DNA of 64,000 bases from Mycolicibacterium sp. HK-90 (GTDB lineage Bacteria; Actinomycetota; Actinomycetes; Mycobacteriales; Mycobacteriaceae), in the NCBI RefSeq assembly GCF_030486405.1, contig NZ_CP129613.1:3410001-3474000 (forward strand), given 5' to 3'. The notes under the pieces are model-generated. The model did no database searches and was not told where the DNA came from. It saw only the letters and a program-made list of their open reading frames with translations. Of the stretch, positions 45,292-53,606 are shown piece after piece; the stretch's first letter is position 1, and each line of letters starts with the position of its first letter. A program made the position numbers and the translations under genes.

Positions 45292-46043
45292 CTCTTGCGG
45301 TCGGCGAACTGAGCCAGCGCATCGACGTTGGCCGCCGCGCCCACCAGTTCGACGAACAACGCCTTCTCCCGCTCGACCGCCGCGGCGATCGCGTCTCGGA
45401 CCGGCGCCACCATGGTCTGCTTGACGGCCGTGAGGCTCGAAATCGGCTTGGCGGCCAGGGTTTCGGCGTACCGCCGGGCCTCGGACAACAGGGTGTCGGG
45501 CTCGCACACCTTCCACACCAGGCCCATCTCGCGGGCCTCGGCCGCGTCCACCCACTCCGAGGACATCAGCAACCAGGCGGCATTCTGCCTGCCGAGCAAC
45601 CGCGGCATCAGATATGACGAGGCCGCCTCGGGCGCCACGCCCAGGCTGGTGAACGGACACTTCAACCGGGCCGAGGACGACATGAAGGCCAGATCGGCGA
45701 ACCCCAGGATCGTGGTGCCGATGCCCACGCCGACACCGTTGACCGCACAGATCAACGGCTTCGGGAAATCGGCGAGCGCCTCGAGCATCCCGTAGAACCC
45801 GTGCTCCCCCGGCGTGAATTCCGGGTTGGCGATGCGGCTCTGCATCTCGACGAGGTCGTTGCCCGCGCTGAACGCCCGGCCGGCCCCGGTCAGCAGCACC
45901 ACCGCCACATCGGGATCGTCGGCCGCGGCGCGCAGCGCCCGGGTCGTCTCGTCATACAGCGCCTCGTTGAACGCGTTGAGCGCATCCGGCCGGTTCAGGG
46001 TCAGGGTGCGAACCCGATTGTCGTCCTCGATCAGCAGGGTCAT
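45288..46043 (-). CDS. Enoyl-CoA hydratase/isomerase family protein
   Basis: A 251-residue crotonase-fold enzyme acting on acyl-CoA. The oxyanion-hole segments are GAGRAFSAGNDLVEMQ and NGVGVGIGTTILGFADLAFM; the position of the catalytic glutamates (GVAPEAASS) suggests a hydratase or isomerase. The KstR-type box at 46085-46098 stands about 40 bases before ATG 46043, whose ribosome site is GAGGAG, so a role in sterol or branched acyl-CoA breakdown is likely. The EchA number cannot be assigned. Confidence 0.9.
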   Translation of the reverse strand: MTLLIEDDNRVRTLTLNRPDALNAFNEALYDETTRALRAAADDPDVAVVLLTGAGRAFSAGNDLVEMQSRIANPEFTPGEHGFYGMLEALADFPKPLICAVNGVGVGIGTTILGFADLAFMSSSARLKCPFTSLGVAPEAASSYLMPRLLGRQNAAWLLMSSEWVDAAEAREMGLVWKVCEPDTLLSEARRYAETLAAKPISSLTAVKQTMVAPVRDAIAAAVEREKALFVELVGAAANVDALAQFADRKS

Positions 46044-46079
46044 TCTCACTCCTCGCGTGCGCGCCTCGACCGCTGCAGC

Positions 46080-46811
46080 CTAACTAGAACACGTTCCACT
46101 ATCGCCGCCCGGGTCGGCGAACGGGCTGGCGTAGACGTAACGACTGGTCGGCACGGTGTCGACGTTGCTGCTCGCGCCGAACGCGTCCGTGCTGGCCACC
46201 ATCCGGCGCATGCGGTCGGCCAGATCGTCGTCGTCGGCCGCGCCGAAGAACACGTGCAGATCCGACACCGCCTCCTGCCGGAACAACTCCTCCACGATGC
46301 CGTCGACCGCCGGAGCATCCGGGGTGAGCGCGCGGACCACCGTGTTCTGGGTGTAGCCGAAGGTGTCCTGCGTTTCGATGGCCACCGAGGTGTGGTCGAG
46401 ATGCCAGCGGTGCAACCAGGTCGCCCGATCCAGCTCGGCCGGCCGGCGCAGCAACGCGATGTTGGCCAGACCGGCCGCCCGCTCGCCCACCCCGGTCACC
46501 GGAGCCGGCATCGGAACCGATTCGGTCACCAGGTACGCGGCGATCGAATCACATTCGGCACCAAGCACTTCCAATGCCTCGCGAACCTGCTCGCCGTAGT
46601 ACTGCCGAGCCCAGATGCTGACCACCGCCACCACCGGCGGGTCCAGCGTCGTCAGCGTCATCAGCGAGTCGCGCACCGCGTCGTCGCGAACGTTGACGGT
46701 CAGACCCGGCAGCCCGAGCGCCAGCAGACGATCGGTGACCCGGGTGCGCATCTGTTGGCACCAATGCTCATCCGAATGTGCGGCACGCAGCAGGACGATG
46801 ACTTTCTCCAC
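46080..46811 (-). CDS. EthD-domain protein
   Basis: A 243-residue protein with two ferredoxin-like halves; the second contains the EthD-type segment ELDRATWLHRWHLDHTSVAI. EthD-fold proteins act as small oxygenase partners or lyases, and several lie in lipid/steroid catabolic operons. GTG 46811 starts VEKVIVLLRAAHSDEH. It is upstream of the crotonase gene on the same strand with the KstR-type box over its last codons, so the two may be partly co-transcribed. The longer frame reaching 47552 is a shadow of the FUSC gene. Confidence 0.78.
   Translation of the reverse strand: MEKVIVLLRAAHSDEHWCQQMRTRVTDRLLALGLPGLTVNVRDDAVRDSLMTLTTLDPPVVAVVSIWARQYYGEQVREALEVLGAECDSIAAYLVTESVPMPAPVTGVGERAAGLANIALLRRPAELDRATWLHRWHLDHTSVAIETQDTFGYTQNTVVRALTPDAPAVDGIVEELFRQEAVSDLHVFFGAADDDDLADRMRRMVASTDAFGASSNVDTVPTSRYVYASPFADPGGDSGTCSS
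46085..46098 (-). promoter_or_regulatory. KstR-type operator 5
   Basis: TAGAACACGTTCCA, all fixed positions of TnnAACnnGTTnnA and close to the best-known KstR sites. It stands before the crotonase gene (start 46043) and overlaps the 3' codons of the EthD gene. Confidence 0.8.
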
Positions 46812-46895
46812 GGTGGAGAACCTACCTGCGCCCCGATCCGCGCCACGCGCAGGCAGTTGTGCCACGGGCGGCCCCCTCCGAGTGAGAATGGTGGG

Positions 46896-48917
46896 GTGCA
46901 CACGGGTGGACAGGCAGCCGACGCACTTCGGCTGAGTACCCCCGACGCCGGTGCCGTGGCCCGCAGCCTGATCGGCGTCCTGGCGGTGACTGCGGTCGCG
47001 CTGGCGTGGGGTTCCGGCGCGACGGCGATGTGGACGCTCGGCGGAGGCGTCATCGCCGGCGCCATCGCCCTGCAGCGCAGCCCCGGCGGCCGGATTCCGC
47101 TGGTGGTGACCGGATCGATCGAACTTGCCATCGCGGTGCTGCTCGGTGGGCTCACCGGCGGGCACAGCCCGGTGTTCATCGCGGCGGTCGCGGCGTGGTG
47201 CTTCGCCGCCGGGATGCAGTGGTCCCTCGGCGCCAACGCCGGCCTGGTCGCCTCGGCGGCCAGTGCACTGCTGGTGCTGGCGCCTCCGGTCGGCCCGACG
47301 GTGGGCCAATTGCTGTTGGCGCCAACCCTGGTCGTGGTCGCGGGCGTGGTGCAGGCGGTGCTCATCGCCGTCTGGCCGCCGCGGCGCTGGCGCGCCCAGC
47401 GCGAGGGACTGACCCGCGCCTACCAGTCGCTGGCCACCGATGCCCGCAACGTGGCGGCCGACAGCGCCGCCGACGTCGACGACGCGCCGCTCACCTGGTT
47501 GCGTGAGGTGTTCGCCAACAGCCAGGTGAGCCAGCGGCCCCGGGCCTACCACGGCGGGTACCGGCTGCCGGAACGCCTCGCCGGTACCCTCGCCTCGCTG
47601 CGCTCCACCGCCGACCGTGACAGTTCGGCCGACGGCACGGAGGCGACCGACACCGGGGTGGCGCGGCTACTGACCGCCGCGGCGGTGCTGCTCGACGCGA
47701 TCGCCGACCACGGCCACACCGCACGGCGCGACGCCGAGCACGCCCTGGTCCGGGTGCAGACCGCCACCGCCGCCGTCACCGGCCCCGAAGCTGCCCTGGC
47801 ACAACGCTTCTGCGAACAACTCCGCGAGGCTGCCGCATTGCGGTTCGGCCAGCTGCACCGGCCCGACCTGATCGGTTCGCTGGCGTCGGCTCCCGCCGTG
47901 GTCCGGTCACACCTGACCTGGACCTCGCCGATCCTGCGGCATGCCATCCGGCTGTCGGTGACGACGGCCCTGGCGGCCGCCGCGGCCCGCTACGGCGGGC
48001 TCGAACACGCCTACTGGATGCCGTTGGCGGTCGTCGTGGTCCTGCGGCCGGAAACGGCGCACACCTATACCCGTTGCGCCGGGCGGATGGCCGGTCTGGC
48101 CCTCGGCATCATCGTCGCCTCCCTGATCACCTTGATGTGGCAGCCCGGCCCGATCGGCTCGGCGGTGTGTGCCGTGCTGTTCGTCGGCCTGGCCTATGCG
48201 GTATCGCAGTTCGGTTATCTCGCGGTCGGCGTGGCCGTGGGCACGATCGTGGTGTTCGCCGTCGGAGTCAGCGCGACCGAGCCGTGGTCGGGCAACGCCG
48301 ACCGGCTGTTCGCCGTGATGATCGGTGGTGCGCTGGCCGTGATGGCCCACGTCGCGCTGCCCGACCACGCCCTGATCCGGTTGCGCCAGCGCGCCGGGGA
48401 ACTGCTGATGACCGAGATAGACTACGCCGCGCTCGTCATCAAGGCGTTCGTCCACGAGGTCGACCACCCGGCCGAGATCCTCTCGGCCGCCTGGCAACGC
48501 GCGTTCCGCGCCCGGGCGGCGTTCGAGGCCGCCTGGGGTGCCACCAGCCTCGAGCCACCGGTCCTGCGGCGGTGGCTGCGGTCCTACCGGACCGCGCTCA
48601 ACTCGGTCACCAGCGCCTGCACCACCCTGGAGAACAGCCTGCCGACGCACCCGTCTTCGGCCCTGGACGGCGAGTTCATCGCCGCGGTGGACGATTACGT
48701 GGAGGCGCTGCGCGGGGCACCACCGAGCCCCGCGGTGCCGTGGAGCCTGGACACCGCCGAACTCTCGACGGCACTGCGGCGCGTACACAACGTGGCATCG
48801 ACGCTGGCCGCCGACAACGGCGCGGCCCGCATCCTGATCGGCGAGCTGACCACGATCACCCGCAGCCTGGAGGAGATCGCCATCGATCGCGTGGCGCCGG
48901 CGGGCGACACGCACTGA
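46896..48917 (+). CDS. FUSC-family integral membrane protein
   Basis: A 673-residue protein of the FUSC (fusaric acid resistance/aromatic acid exporter) superfamily: an N-terminal membrane bundle (about 22-150), a soluble helical region (about 160-350), a second bundle (about 355-480, starting AIRLSVTTALAAAAARYGGL and HAYWMPLAVVVVLRPETAHT) and a C-terminal helical domain. Such proteins export aromatic acids or link to envelope stress. GTG 46896 has no ribosome site; GAGAAT ends 6 bases before it, compatible with leaderless expression. It is divergent from the EthD gene. Substrate unknown. Confidence 0.85.
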   Translation: MHTGGQAADALRLSTPDAGAVARSLIGVLAVTAVALAWGSGATAMWTLGGGVIAGAIALQRSPGGRIPLVVTGSIELAIAVLLGGLTGGHSPVFIAAVAAWCFAAGMQWSLGANAGLVASAASALLVLAPPVGPTVGQLLLAPTLVVVAGVVQAVLIAVWPPRRWRAQREGLTRAYQSLATDARNVAADSAADVDDAPLTWLREVFANSQVSQRPRAYHGGYRLPERLAGTLASLRSTADRDSSADGTEATDTGVARLLTAAAVLLDAIADHGHTARRDAEHALVRVQTATAAVTGPEAALAQRFCEQLREAAALRFGQLHRPDLIGSLASAPAVVRSHLTWTSPILRHAIRLSVTTALAAAAARYGGLEHAYWMPLAVVVVLRPETAHTYTRCAGRMAGLALGIIVASLITLMWQPGPIGSAVCAVLFVGLAYAVSQFGYLAVGVAVGTIVVFAVGVSATEPWSGNADRLFAVMIGGALAVMAHVALPDHALIRLRQRAGELLMTEIDYAALVIKAFVHEVDHPAEILSAAWQRAFRARAAFEAAWGATSLEPPVLRRWLRSYRTALNSVTSACTTLENSLPTHPSSALDGEFIAAVDDYVEALRGAPPSPAVPWSLDTAELSTALRRVHNVASTLAADNGAARILIGELTTITRSLEEIAIDRVAPAGDTH

Positions 48918-48924
48918 GACCGGC

Positions 48925-49554
48925 TCAGCCGCGCGCCCACTTCGGCAGGATGAAAACCCCCTCGGCCTCGGCGGTGATCCCGTCGGCATCTGAAACATGG
49001 CCGGAGGCAAAGGCTTTGATCCCGTCGGTGCGGGTGATCCGCCCCTCGGCGTGCAGATCGCCGAGCGGGGTGGCCCGCAGGTAGCGGATGGTAAGGGTGC
49101 CGGTGAAGCGCGGCCGGTCCGAGTCGCTGGCGGCCACCTCGCCCAGCACGTGATCGAGCACCATGGCGACCATCCCGCCGTGCACGTGACCGGGCGGCCC
49201 CTCGTAGGGCGCCCCCAGGTGAAAATCGGTGCGCACCGCCCCGGTCGCGTCCTTGACGATCACCAACGGTGGCGCGATCGGGTTGCGAATTCCGATTGCG
49301 GGGTTGCCCCACGGCATTCGGTCGCCGTCGGAGGTGAACCGGACGCCGAACGGACCGTCGATCTGGCTGGCCCGCAACCGCGTGGTCGCGTCGTCGATCT
49401 GAGCCCGCACCGCGGCGACTTCGTCGGCGTCGACCTCCGATCGAATGGCAGCGTCGATCAGGGCCCGCACCGAACCGGCCAACGGCTCCCACACCGACCG
49501 CAGCCGCTGCACATCTGCGGAACTGAGACCCTCGACATGGGTGTAACCCGGCAT
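48925..49554 (-). CDS. Hotdog-fold (PaaI-like) thioesterase
   Basis: A 209-residue protein with an N-terminal helical part and a PaaI/4HBT hotdog domain (about 85-205): GPPGHVHGGMVAMVLDHVLG, LTIRYLRATPLGDL and AEAEGVFILPKWARG. It probably hydrolyses acyl-CoA thioesters in the cytosol. ATG 49554 lies 8 bases from a KstR-like box, so induction by sterol or fatty-acid signals is plausible. It converges with the FUSC gene, 7 bases apart. Confidence 0.86.
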   Translation of the reverse strand: MPGYTHVEGLSSADVQRLRSVWEPLAGSVRALIDAAIRSEVDADEVAAVRAQIDDATTRLRASQIDGPFGVRFTSDGDRMPWGNPAIGIRNPIAPPLVIVKDATGAVRTDFHLGAPYEGPPGHVHGGMVAMVLDHVLGEVAASDSDRPRFTGTLTIRYLRATPLGDLHAEGRITRTDGIKAFASGHVSDADGITAEAEGVFILPKWARG

Positions 49555-49562
49555 GCCAGCAC

Positions 49563-49576
49563 TAGAACATGTTCTG
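49563..49576. promoter_or_regulatory. KstR-type operator 6 (one mismatch)
   Basis: TAGAACATGTTCTG matches seven of eight fixed positions of TnnAACnnGTTnnA, with a good AGAACATGTTCT dyad. It lies between the thioesterase (start 49554) and the TPR-protein gene (start 49629) and could affect both. Confidence 0.65.
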
Positions 49577-49615
49577 TGTGCCGCTGTCGAGCTACCCCGA
49601 GTCCGGTTCAGCCAC

Positions 49616-49621
49616 TACCGT
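49616..49621 (+). promoter_or_regulatory. -10 box for a leaderless TPR-protein message
   Basis: TACCGT fits TAnnnT and ends 7 bases before GTG 49629, which lacks a ribosome site, so transcription likely starts at or next to the codon. Confidence 0.45.
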
Positions 49622-49628
49622 CGGAGCC

Positions 49629-51311
49629 GTGACGGATCCCGCGCAGACCGAACCGTACTACCGGCTCGGGACCTACCACCGGCCGACGGACACGCCGTCG
49701 CCCCCGGCGCAGACCTGGTTCGACCGCGGCATGGTCTGGGCATACGCCTTCAACCACGAGGAGGCGATCCGCTGTTTCGAACGCGCCCTGGAGCTCGACC
49801 CCGATTTCGCGCTCGCCCGCTGGGGCATCGCCTACGCGGTCGGGCCGAACTACAACAAGGCCTGGGACGCGTTCGACCCCACCGACCTGCGCACGTCGCT
49901 GCACCGGGCCAGGACTGAACTCGAGCGCGCAGCCACCGGACGCGCCGATGCGCTGGACCGCGAGCTGATCTCGGCTCTGCACAAGCGCTTTCCCACCGCC
50001 GATCCCGACGACAGCGATACCCTCACCGCCGGCCACGCCGCCTATGCGGACGCGATGACGGCATTGGCCGCGGCCCATCCCGAGGACATCGACGTGCAGA
50101 CCCTGGCCGCGGACGCCCTGCTGAACGTGACCGCGTGGGCACTGTGGGACGGCCGCACCGGTGAGCCCGCTCCGGGATCCCGTGTGCTGGAGGCGAAACG
50201 CATCCTCGACGCGGCGCTGGCCACCGATGCCGGGCGGCAGCACCCCGGGGTGCTGCACCTGTACATCCACGCGATGGAGATGTCGACGACACCCCAGGCT
50301 GCGCTGCCCGCGGCCGACCTGTTGCGGGGGTTGGTGCCCGACGCCGGACACCTGCAACACATGGCCAGCCACATCGACGTGCTGTGCGGCGACTACCGCA
50401 ACTCCGTGACCGCCAATCTCGCGGCGGTGCACGCCGACCGGAAGTTCGTCGCCCGCGAGGGGGCACTGAACTTCTACTCGCTCTACCGGGCACACGACCT
50501 GCACTTCGTGGTGTACTCCGCGATGTTCGAGGGCAGTTCGCAGATCGCGTTGGACGCGGCCGACGAACTCGCCGCTCAGCTCACCCCCGAGGTGCTCTCG
50601 GTCGCCTCACCGCCGATGGCGGACTGGCTGGAGGCCTTCGTCCCGTTGCGCGTGCACGTGCTGGTGCGTTTCGGCCGCTGGGACGATCTGCTCGCCGAAC
50701 CGCTGCCCGCCGATCCCGACCTGTACTGCACCACCACCGCGACGATCCACTACGGCCGTGGCGTCGCCTACGCGGCCAAGGGGCAGCTCGCACAGGCGCG
50801 CGCCGAGCGGGACAAGTTCCAGGCGGCCTACCGCCGCATCCCCGACACCCGCTACCTGTTCAACAACACCAGCCTGGACATCCTGGCGATCGCCGAACAG
50901 ATGCTCGCAGGTGAGATCGCCTATCGGGAGGGCGATCACGAGACCGCCTTCGAGTATCTGCGGCGGGCCATCGACCTCGACGACGCCCTGCCCTACGACG
51001 AGCCGTGGGGATGGATGCAGCCGACGCGGCACGCCTACGGTGCGCTGTTGCTCGAACAGGGCCGTGTCGAGGAGGCCGCCCACGTGTACGCGGCGGATCT
51101 GGGGCTGGACCCGACCCTGAGCCGGTCCAGCCATCACCCGAACAACGTGTGGAGTCTGCACGGGTATCACGAGTGCCTGCGCCGCCTGGGCCGCGACGCC
51201 GAGGCCACCATCATCGGCCAGCAGCTGGAGTTGGCGCTGGCGCGAGCCGACGTCGCGGTGCGCGCGTCCTGCGCCTGCCGCCTGGAGGTGGCGAGCCCGT
51301 GTTGCGAGTGA
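49629..51311 (+). CDS. Tetratricopeptide-repeat protein with C-terminal cysteine cluster
   Basis: A 560-residue cytosolic protein made of TPR helices: NHEEAIRCFERALELDPDFA near the N terminus and HETAFEYLRRAIDLDDALP near 460, with histidine-rich turns between (GVLHLYIHAMEM, LQHMASHIDVLCGDY). The C terminus ends in four cysteines (ASCACRLEVASPCCE), a pattern also seen in related uncharacterised proteins and possibly metal-binding. GTG 49629 is preferred over ATG 49569, which lies inside the operator. No enzymatic signature. Confidence 0.82.
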   Translation: MTDPAQTEPYYRLGTYHRPTDTPSPPAQTWFDRGMVWAYAFNHEEAIRCFERALELDPDFALARWGIAYAVGPNYNKAWDAFDPTDLRTSLHRARTELERAATGRADALDRELISALHKRFPTADPDDSDTLTAGHAAYADAMTALAAAHPEDIDVQTLAADALLNVTAWALWDGRTGEPAPGSRVLEAKRILDAALATDAGRQHPGVLHLYIHAMEMSTTPQAALPAADLLRGLVPDAGHLQHMASHIDVLCGDYRNSVTANLAAVHADRKFVAREGALNFYSLYRAHDLHFVVYSAMFEGSSQIALDAADELAAQLTPEVLSVASPPMADWLEAFVPLRVHVLVRFGRWDDLLAEPLPADPDLYCTTTATIHYGRGVAYAAKGQLAQARAERDKFQAAYRRIPDTRYLFNNTSLDILAIAEQMLAGEIAYREGDHETAFEYLRRAIDLDDALPYDEPWGWMQPTRHAYGALLLEQGRVEEAAHVYAADLGLDPTLSRSSHHPNNVWSLHGYHECLRRLGRDAEATIIGQQLELALARADVAVRASCACRLEVASPCCE

Positions 51312-51334
51312 GCCGGCCGGCCTCGCCACGGGCG

Positions 51335-51340
51335 TAAACT
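51335..51340 (+). promoter_or_regulatory. -10 box for a leaderless deaminase message
   Basis: TAAACT fits TAnnnT and ends 7 bases before GTG 51348, which lacks a ribosome site. Confidence 0.5.
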
Positions 51341-51347
51341 CGGCGCC

Positions 51348-51830
51348 GTGGCAATCACCGAGAGCGACCTCGATCAGCTGCGCAAATGCGTGGAGTTGGC
51401 CCGCGAAGCCCTCGATGACGGCGACGAGCCGTTCGGATCGATCCTGGTCGACGCGACCGGGACGACGGTGTTCACCGACCGCAACCGGGTCAAGGACGGC
51501 GACGCCACCCAGCATCCCGAATTCGCCATCGCCCGTTGGGCAGTGGAGCACCTGAACCCGCAGGACCGGGCCGGCGCCACGGTCTACACCTCCGGTGAGC
51601 ACTGCCCGATGTGTTCGGCCGCGCACGCCTGGGTGGGCTTGGGCCGCATCGTCTACGCCACGTCCTCGGCGCAGCTGAGCGGCTGGCTCGCCGAATGGAA
51701 TGTCCCGGCGGCGCCGGTCGCACCGCTGCCGATCACGACGGTTGCCCCGGGGGTGGAGGTGGACGGCCCGGCTCCGGAACTGGCCGAGACCATGAAGGGC
51801 CTGTACGCGGCGAAGTTTCGTGCCGGCTGA
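51348..51830 (+). CDS. Nucleoside/nucleobase deaminase (cytidine-deaminase fold)
   Basis: A 160-residue zinc deaminase of the guanine deaminase/tRNA adenosine deaminase-like group. The HxE motif is HPEFAIARW and the zinc cysteines lie in GEHCPMCSAAHAW. It likely deaminates a purine or related base. Its 3' end overlaps the start of the amylase-family gene by 11 bases, so the two form a coupled pair of uncertain logic. GTG 51348 appears leaderless. Confidence 0.87.
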   Translation: MAITESDLDQLRKCVELAREALDDGDEPFGSILVDATGTTVFTDRNRVKDGDATQHPEFAIARWAVEHLNPQDRAGATVYTSGEHCPMCSAAHAWVGLGRIVYATSSAQLSGWLAEWNVPAAPVAPLPITTVAPGVEVDGPAPELAETMKGLYAAKFRAG

Positions 51831-53130
51831 GCCCGGGTGGGTGGCGCACGCCATCTGGTGGCAGATCTACCCGCTGGGTTTCGTCGGCGCGTTCCCGGCC
51901 GACCCGCCGCCGACCGCCGACGAGCACCGGTTGCGGCGGATCGTCGACTGGCTGGATCACGCCGTGCGGCTGGGCGTGTCGGGTATCGCACTCGGCCCGA
52001 TCTTCGCGTCGCGCACCCACGGCTACGACACCACCGACCACTTCCGCATCGATCCGCGGTTGGGTGACGACGACGATTTCGACCACCTGGTGACCGAGGC
52101 CCGGGAGCGCGGACTGCGTATCCTGCTCGACGGCGTGTTCAACCATGTGGGACGCGACTTCCCGCGGTACCGCGAGGCCCTCGACGGCGGGCCCGAGCAT
52201 CCCTCGTCGAAATGGTTTCGCCGCCGCGGCAACACATCTCGGTTCGACACCTTCGAGGGCCACGGAGAGCTCATCGCGCTCAACCACGACGACGCCGAGG
52301 TGGTGGACTACACCGCCGCGGTGCTGCGACACTGGCTGGGCCGGGGCGCCGACGGCTGGCGCCTGGACGCCGCGTATGCAGTGCCCGACCGGTTCTGGGC
52401 CCAGGTACTGCCCGCGGTGCGCCGCGAGTTCCCCGACGCCTGGTTCGTCGGCGAGGTGATCCACGGCGACTACTCGTCGACAGTCCACGCCGCGACCTTC
52501 GACTCGGTGACCCAGTACGAACTCTGGAAGGCCATCTGGAGCAGCCTGAACGACGGCAATTTCCACGAACTGGACTGGGGCCTGCAGCGGCACAACGACT
52601 TCCTCGACACGTTCGTGCCCATGACGTTCGTCGGGAACCACGATGTCACCCGGATCGCCAGCCAGTTGACCAATCCGGGTCACCTGGAACACGCCCTGGT
52701 CATCCTGCTCACCACCGGTGGCACCCCGAGCATCTACGCCGGCGACGAGTCGGCCTACCGCGGTGTGAAAGAGGAACGCCGCGGCGGCGACGATGCGGTG
52801 CGGCCGGAATTCTCCACTCCCCCAGCCGATTCTGACGCGCTCCGGTTGCACCAGTACCTGATCGGATTGCGGCGGCGGCACCCGTGGCTGCACACCGCGA
52901 CGACATCGCCGCTGCTGCTGACCAACACGCAGTACGTGTACCGAAGCAGTGCCGGGCCCGAGTCGCTGATTGTCGCGCTCAATGTCGACGACGCGCCGCT
53001 ACCACTGTCGTTGCCTGATCTCGGGGTGGCGTCGGGCCAGGTGATCGCGGGTTCGGGTGCACCCCCGCACGACCAGATCTCGCGGACCGATGTTCCCCCG
53101 AACGGCTGGCTGATCATCCAGCCGCACTGA
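51820..53130 (+). CDS. GH13 alpha-amylase family enzyme
   Basis: A 436-residue GH13 glycosidase. The family regions are LLDGVFNHVG (I), GWRLDAAYA with nucleophile Asp183 (II), FVGEVIHG with acid/base Glu212 (III) and FVGNHDVTRI with Asp275 (IV). It has no signal peptide, so it acts in the cytosol, perhaps on glycogen, trehalose or maltooligosaccharides; it is shorter than TreS or GlgB. GTG 51820 overlaps the deaminase gene. The 3' end overlaps the convergent DUF1810 gene by 17 bases. Confidence 0.9.
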   Translation: MPAEPGWVAHAIWWQIYPLGFVGAFPADPPPTADEHRLRRIVDWLDHAVRLGVSGIALGPIFASRTHGYDTTDHFRIDPRLGDDDDFDHLVTEARERGLRILLDGVFNHVGRDFPRYREALDGGPEHPSSKWFRRRGNTSRFDTFEGHGELIALNHDDAEVVDYTAAVLRHWLGRGADGWRLDAAYAVPDRFWAQVLPAVRREFPDAWFVGEVIHGDYSSTVHAATFDSVTQYELWKAIWSSLNDGNFHELDWGLQRHNDFLDTFVPMTFVGNHDVTRIASQLTNPGHLEHALVILLTTGGTPSIYAGDESAYRGVKEERRGGDDAVRPEFSTPPADSDALRLHQYLIGLRRRHPWLHTATTSPLLLTNTQYVYRSSAGPESLIVALNVDDAPLPLSLPDLGVASGQVIAGSGAPPHDQISRTDVPPNGWLIIQPH

Positions 53131-53545
53131 GCATTTCGAGGGTCAGCGGATCACCGATCCCGTCGTACAACATGTCGAGCACCGCCTGGAAATCGGCCGG
53201 GTCGGCGGCGACCTCGGCGAACAACGTCATCGACGACCGCACCTTCAGGCAGTCCGGCAGGCCGAAGATCTGCTCGGCCGTGCGCCCGTCGATCCGGCTG
53301 ACCAGGCGAGCACATTCCCGCAATCGGGGGCCCAACATCGGGTGGGCCAGATACGCACTCGCCTCCTGCCGCGACGAAATGCCGTAGTGATCGGCCGTCG
53401 CGCTGCGGCCCAGCCCGCGTAGCTGGGGAAAGACGAACCAGATCCAGTGACTGCGCTTGTGGCCGCCCCTCAACTCGGCGAGCACCTGCGGGTACACGCC
53501 GGCCTGGGCGTCGAGGAACCTCTGCAAATCGAACGGGTCGCTCAT
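53114..53545 (-). CDS. DUF1810 family protein
   Basis: A 143-residue DUF1810 protein: DPFDLQRFLDAQAGVYPQVL and GHKRSHWIWFVFPQLRGLG are the family marks. Function is unknown; the fold is helical and conserved across bacteria. ATG 53545 (MSDPFDL) is the start; the extra in-frame residues upstream are not conserved. Divergent from the cyclase-like gene. Confidence 0.87.
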   Translation of the reverse strand: MSDPFDLQRFLDAQAGVYPQVLAELRGGHKRSHWIWFVFPQLRGLGRSATADHYGISSRQEASAYLAHPMLGPRLRECARLVSRIDGRTAEQIFGLPDCLKVRSSMTLFAEVAADPADFQAVLDMLYDGIGDPLTLEMLSAAG

Positions 53546-53606
53546 ACCTCGAGTTTGTCGCGCACCCACCCGCAATACATCGCGACAAGCTAATCTTCGG
53601 GATTCA

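Noticed and set aside
45801..46895. Upstream extension of the FUSC frame by 365 residues
   Set aside because: Antisense to the crotonase and EthD genes, with no membrane segments or recognisable domain.
46812..47552. Upstream extension of the EthD frame
   Set aside because: Antisense to the FUSC gene; EthD-type homology begins at GTG 46811.
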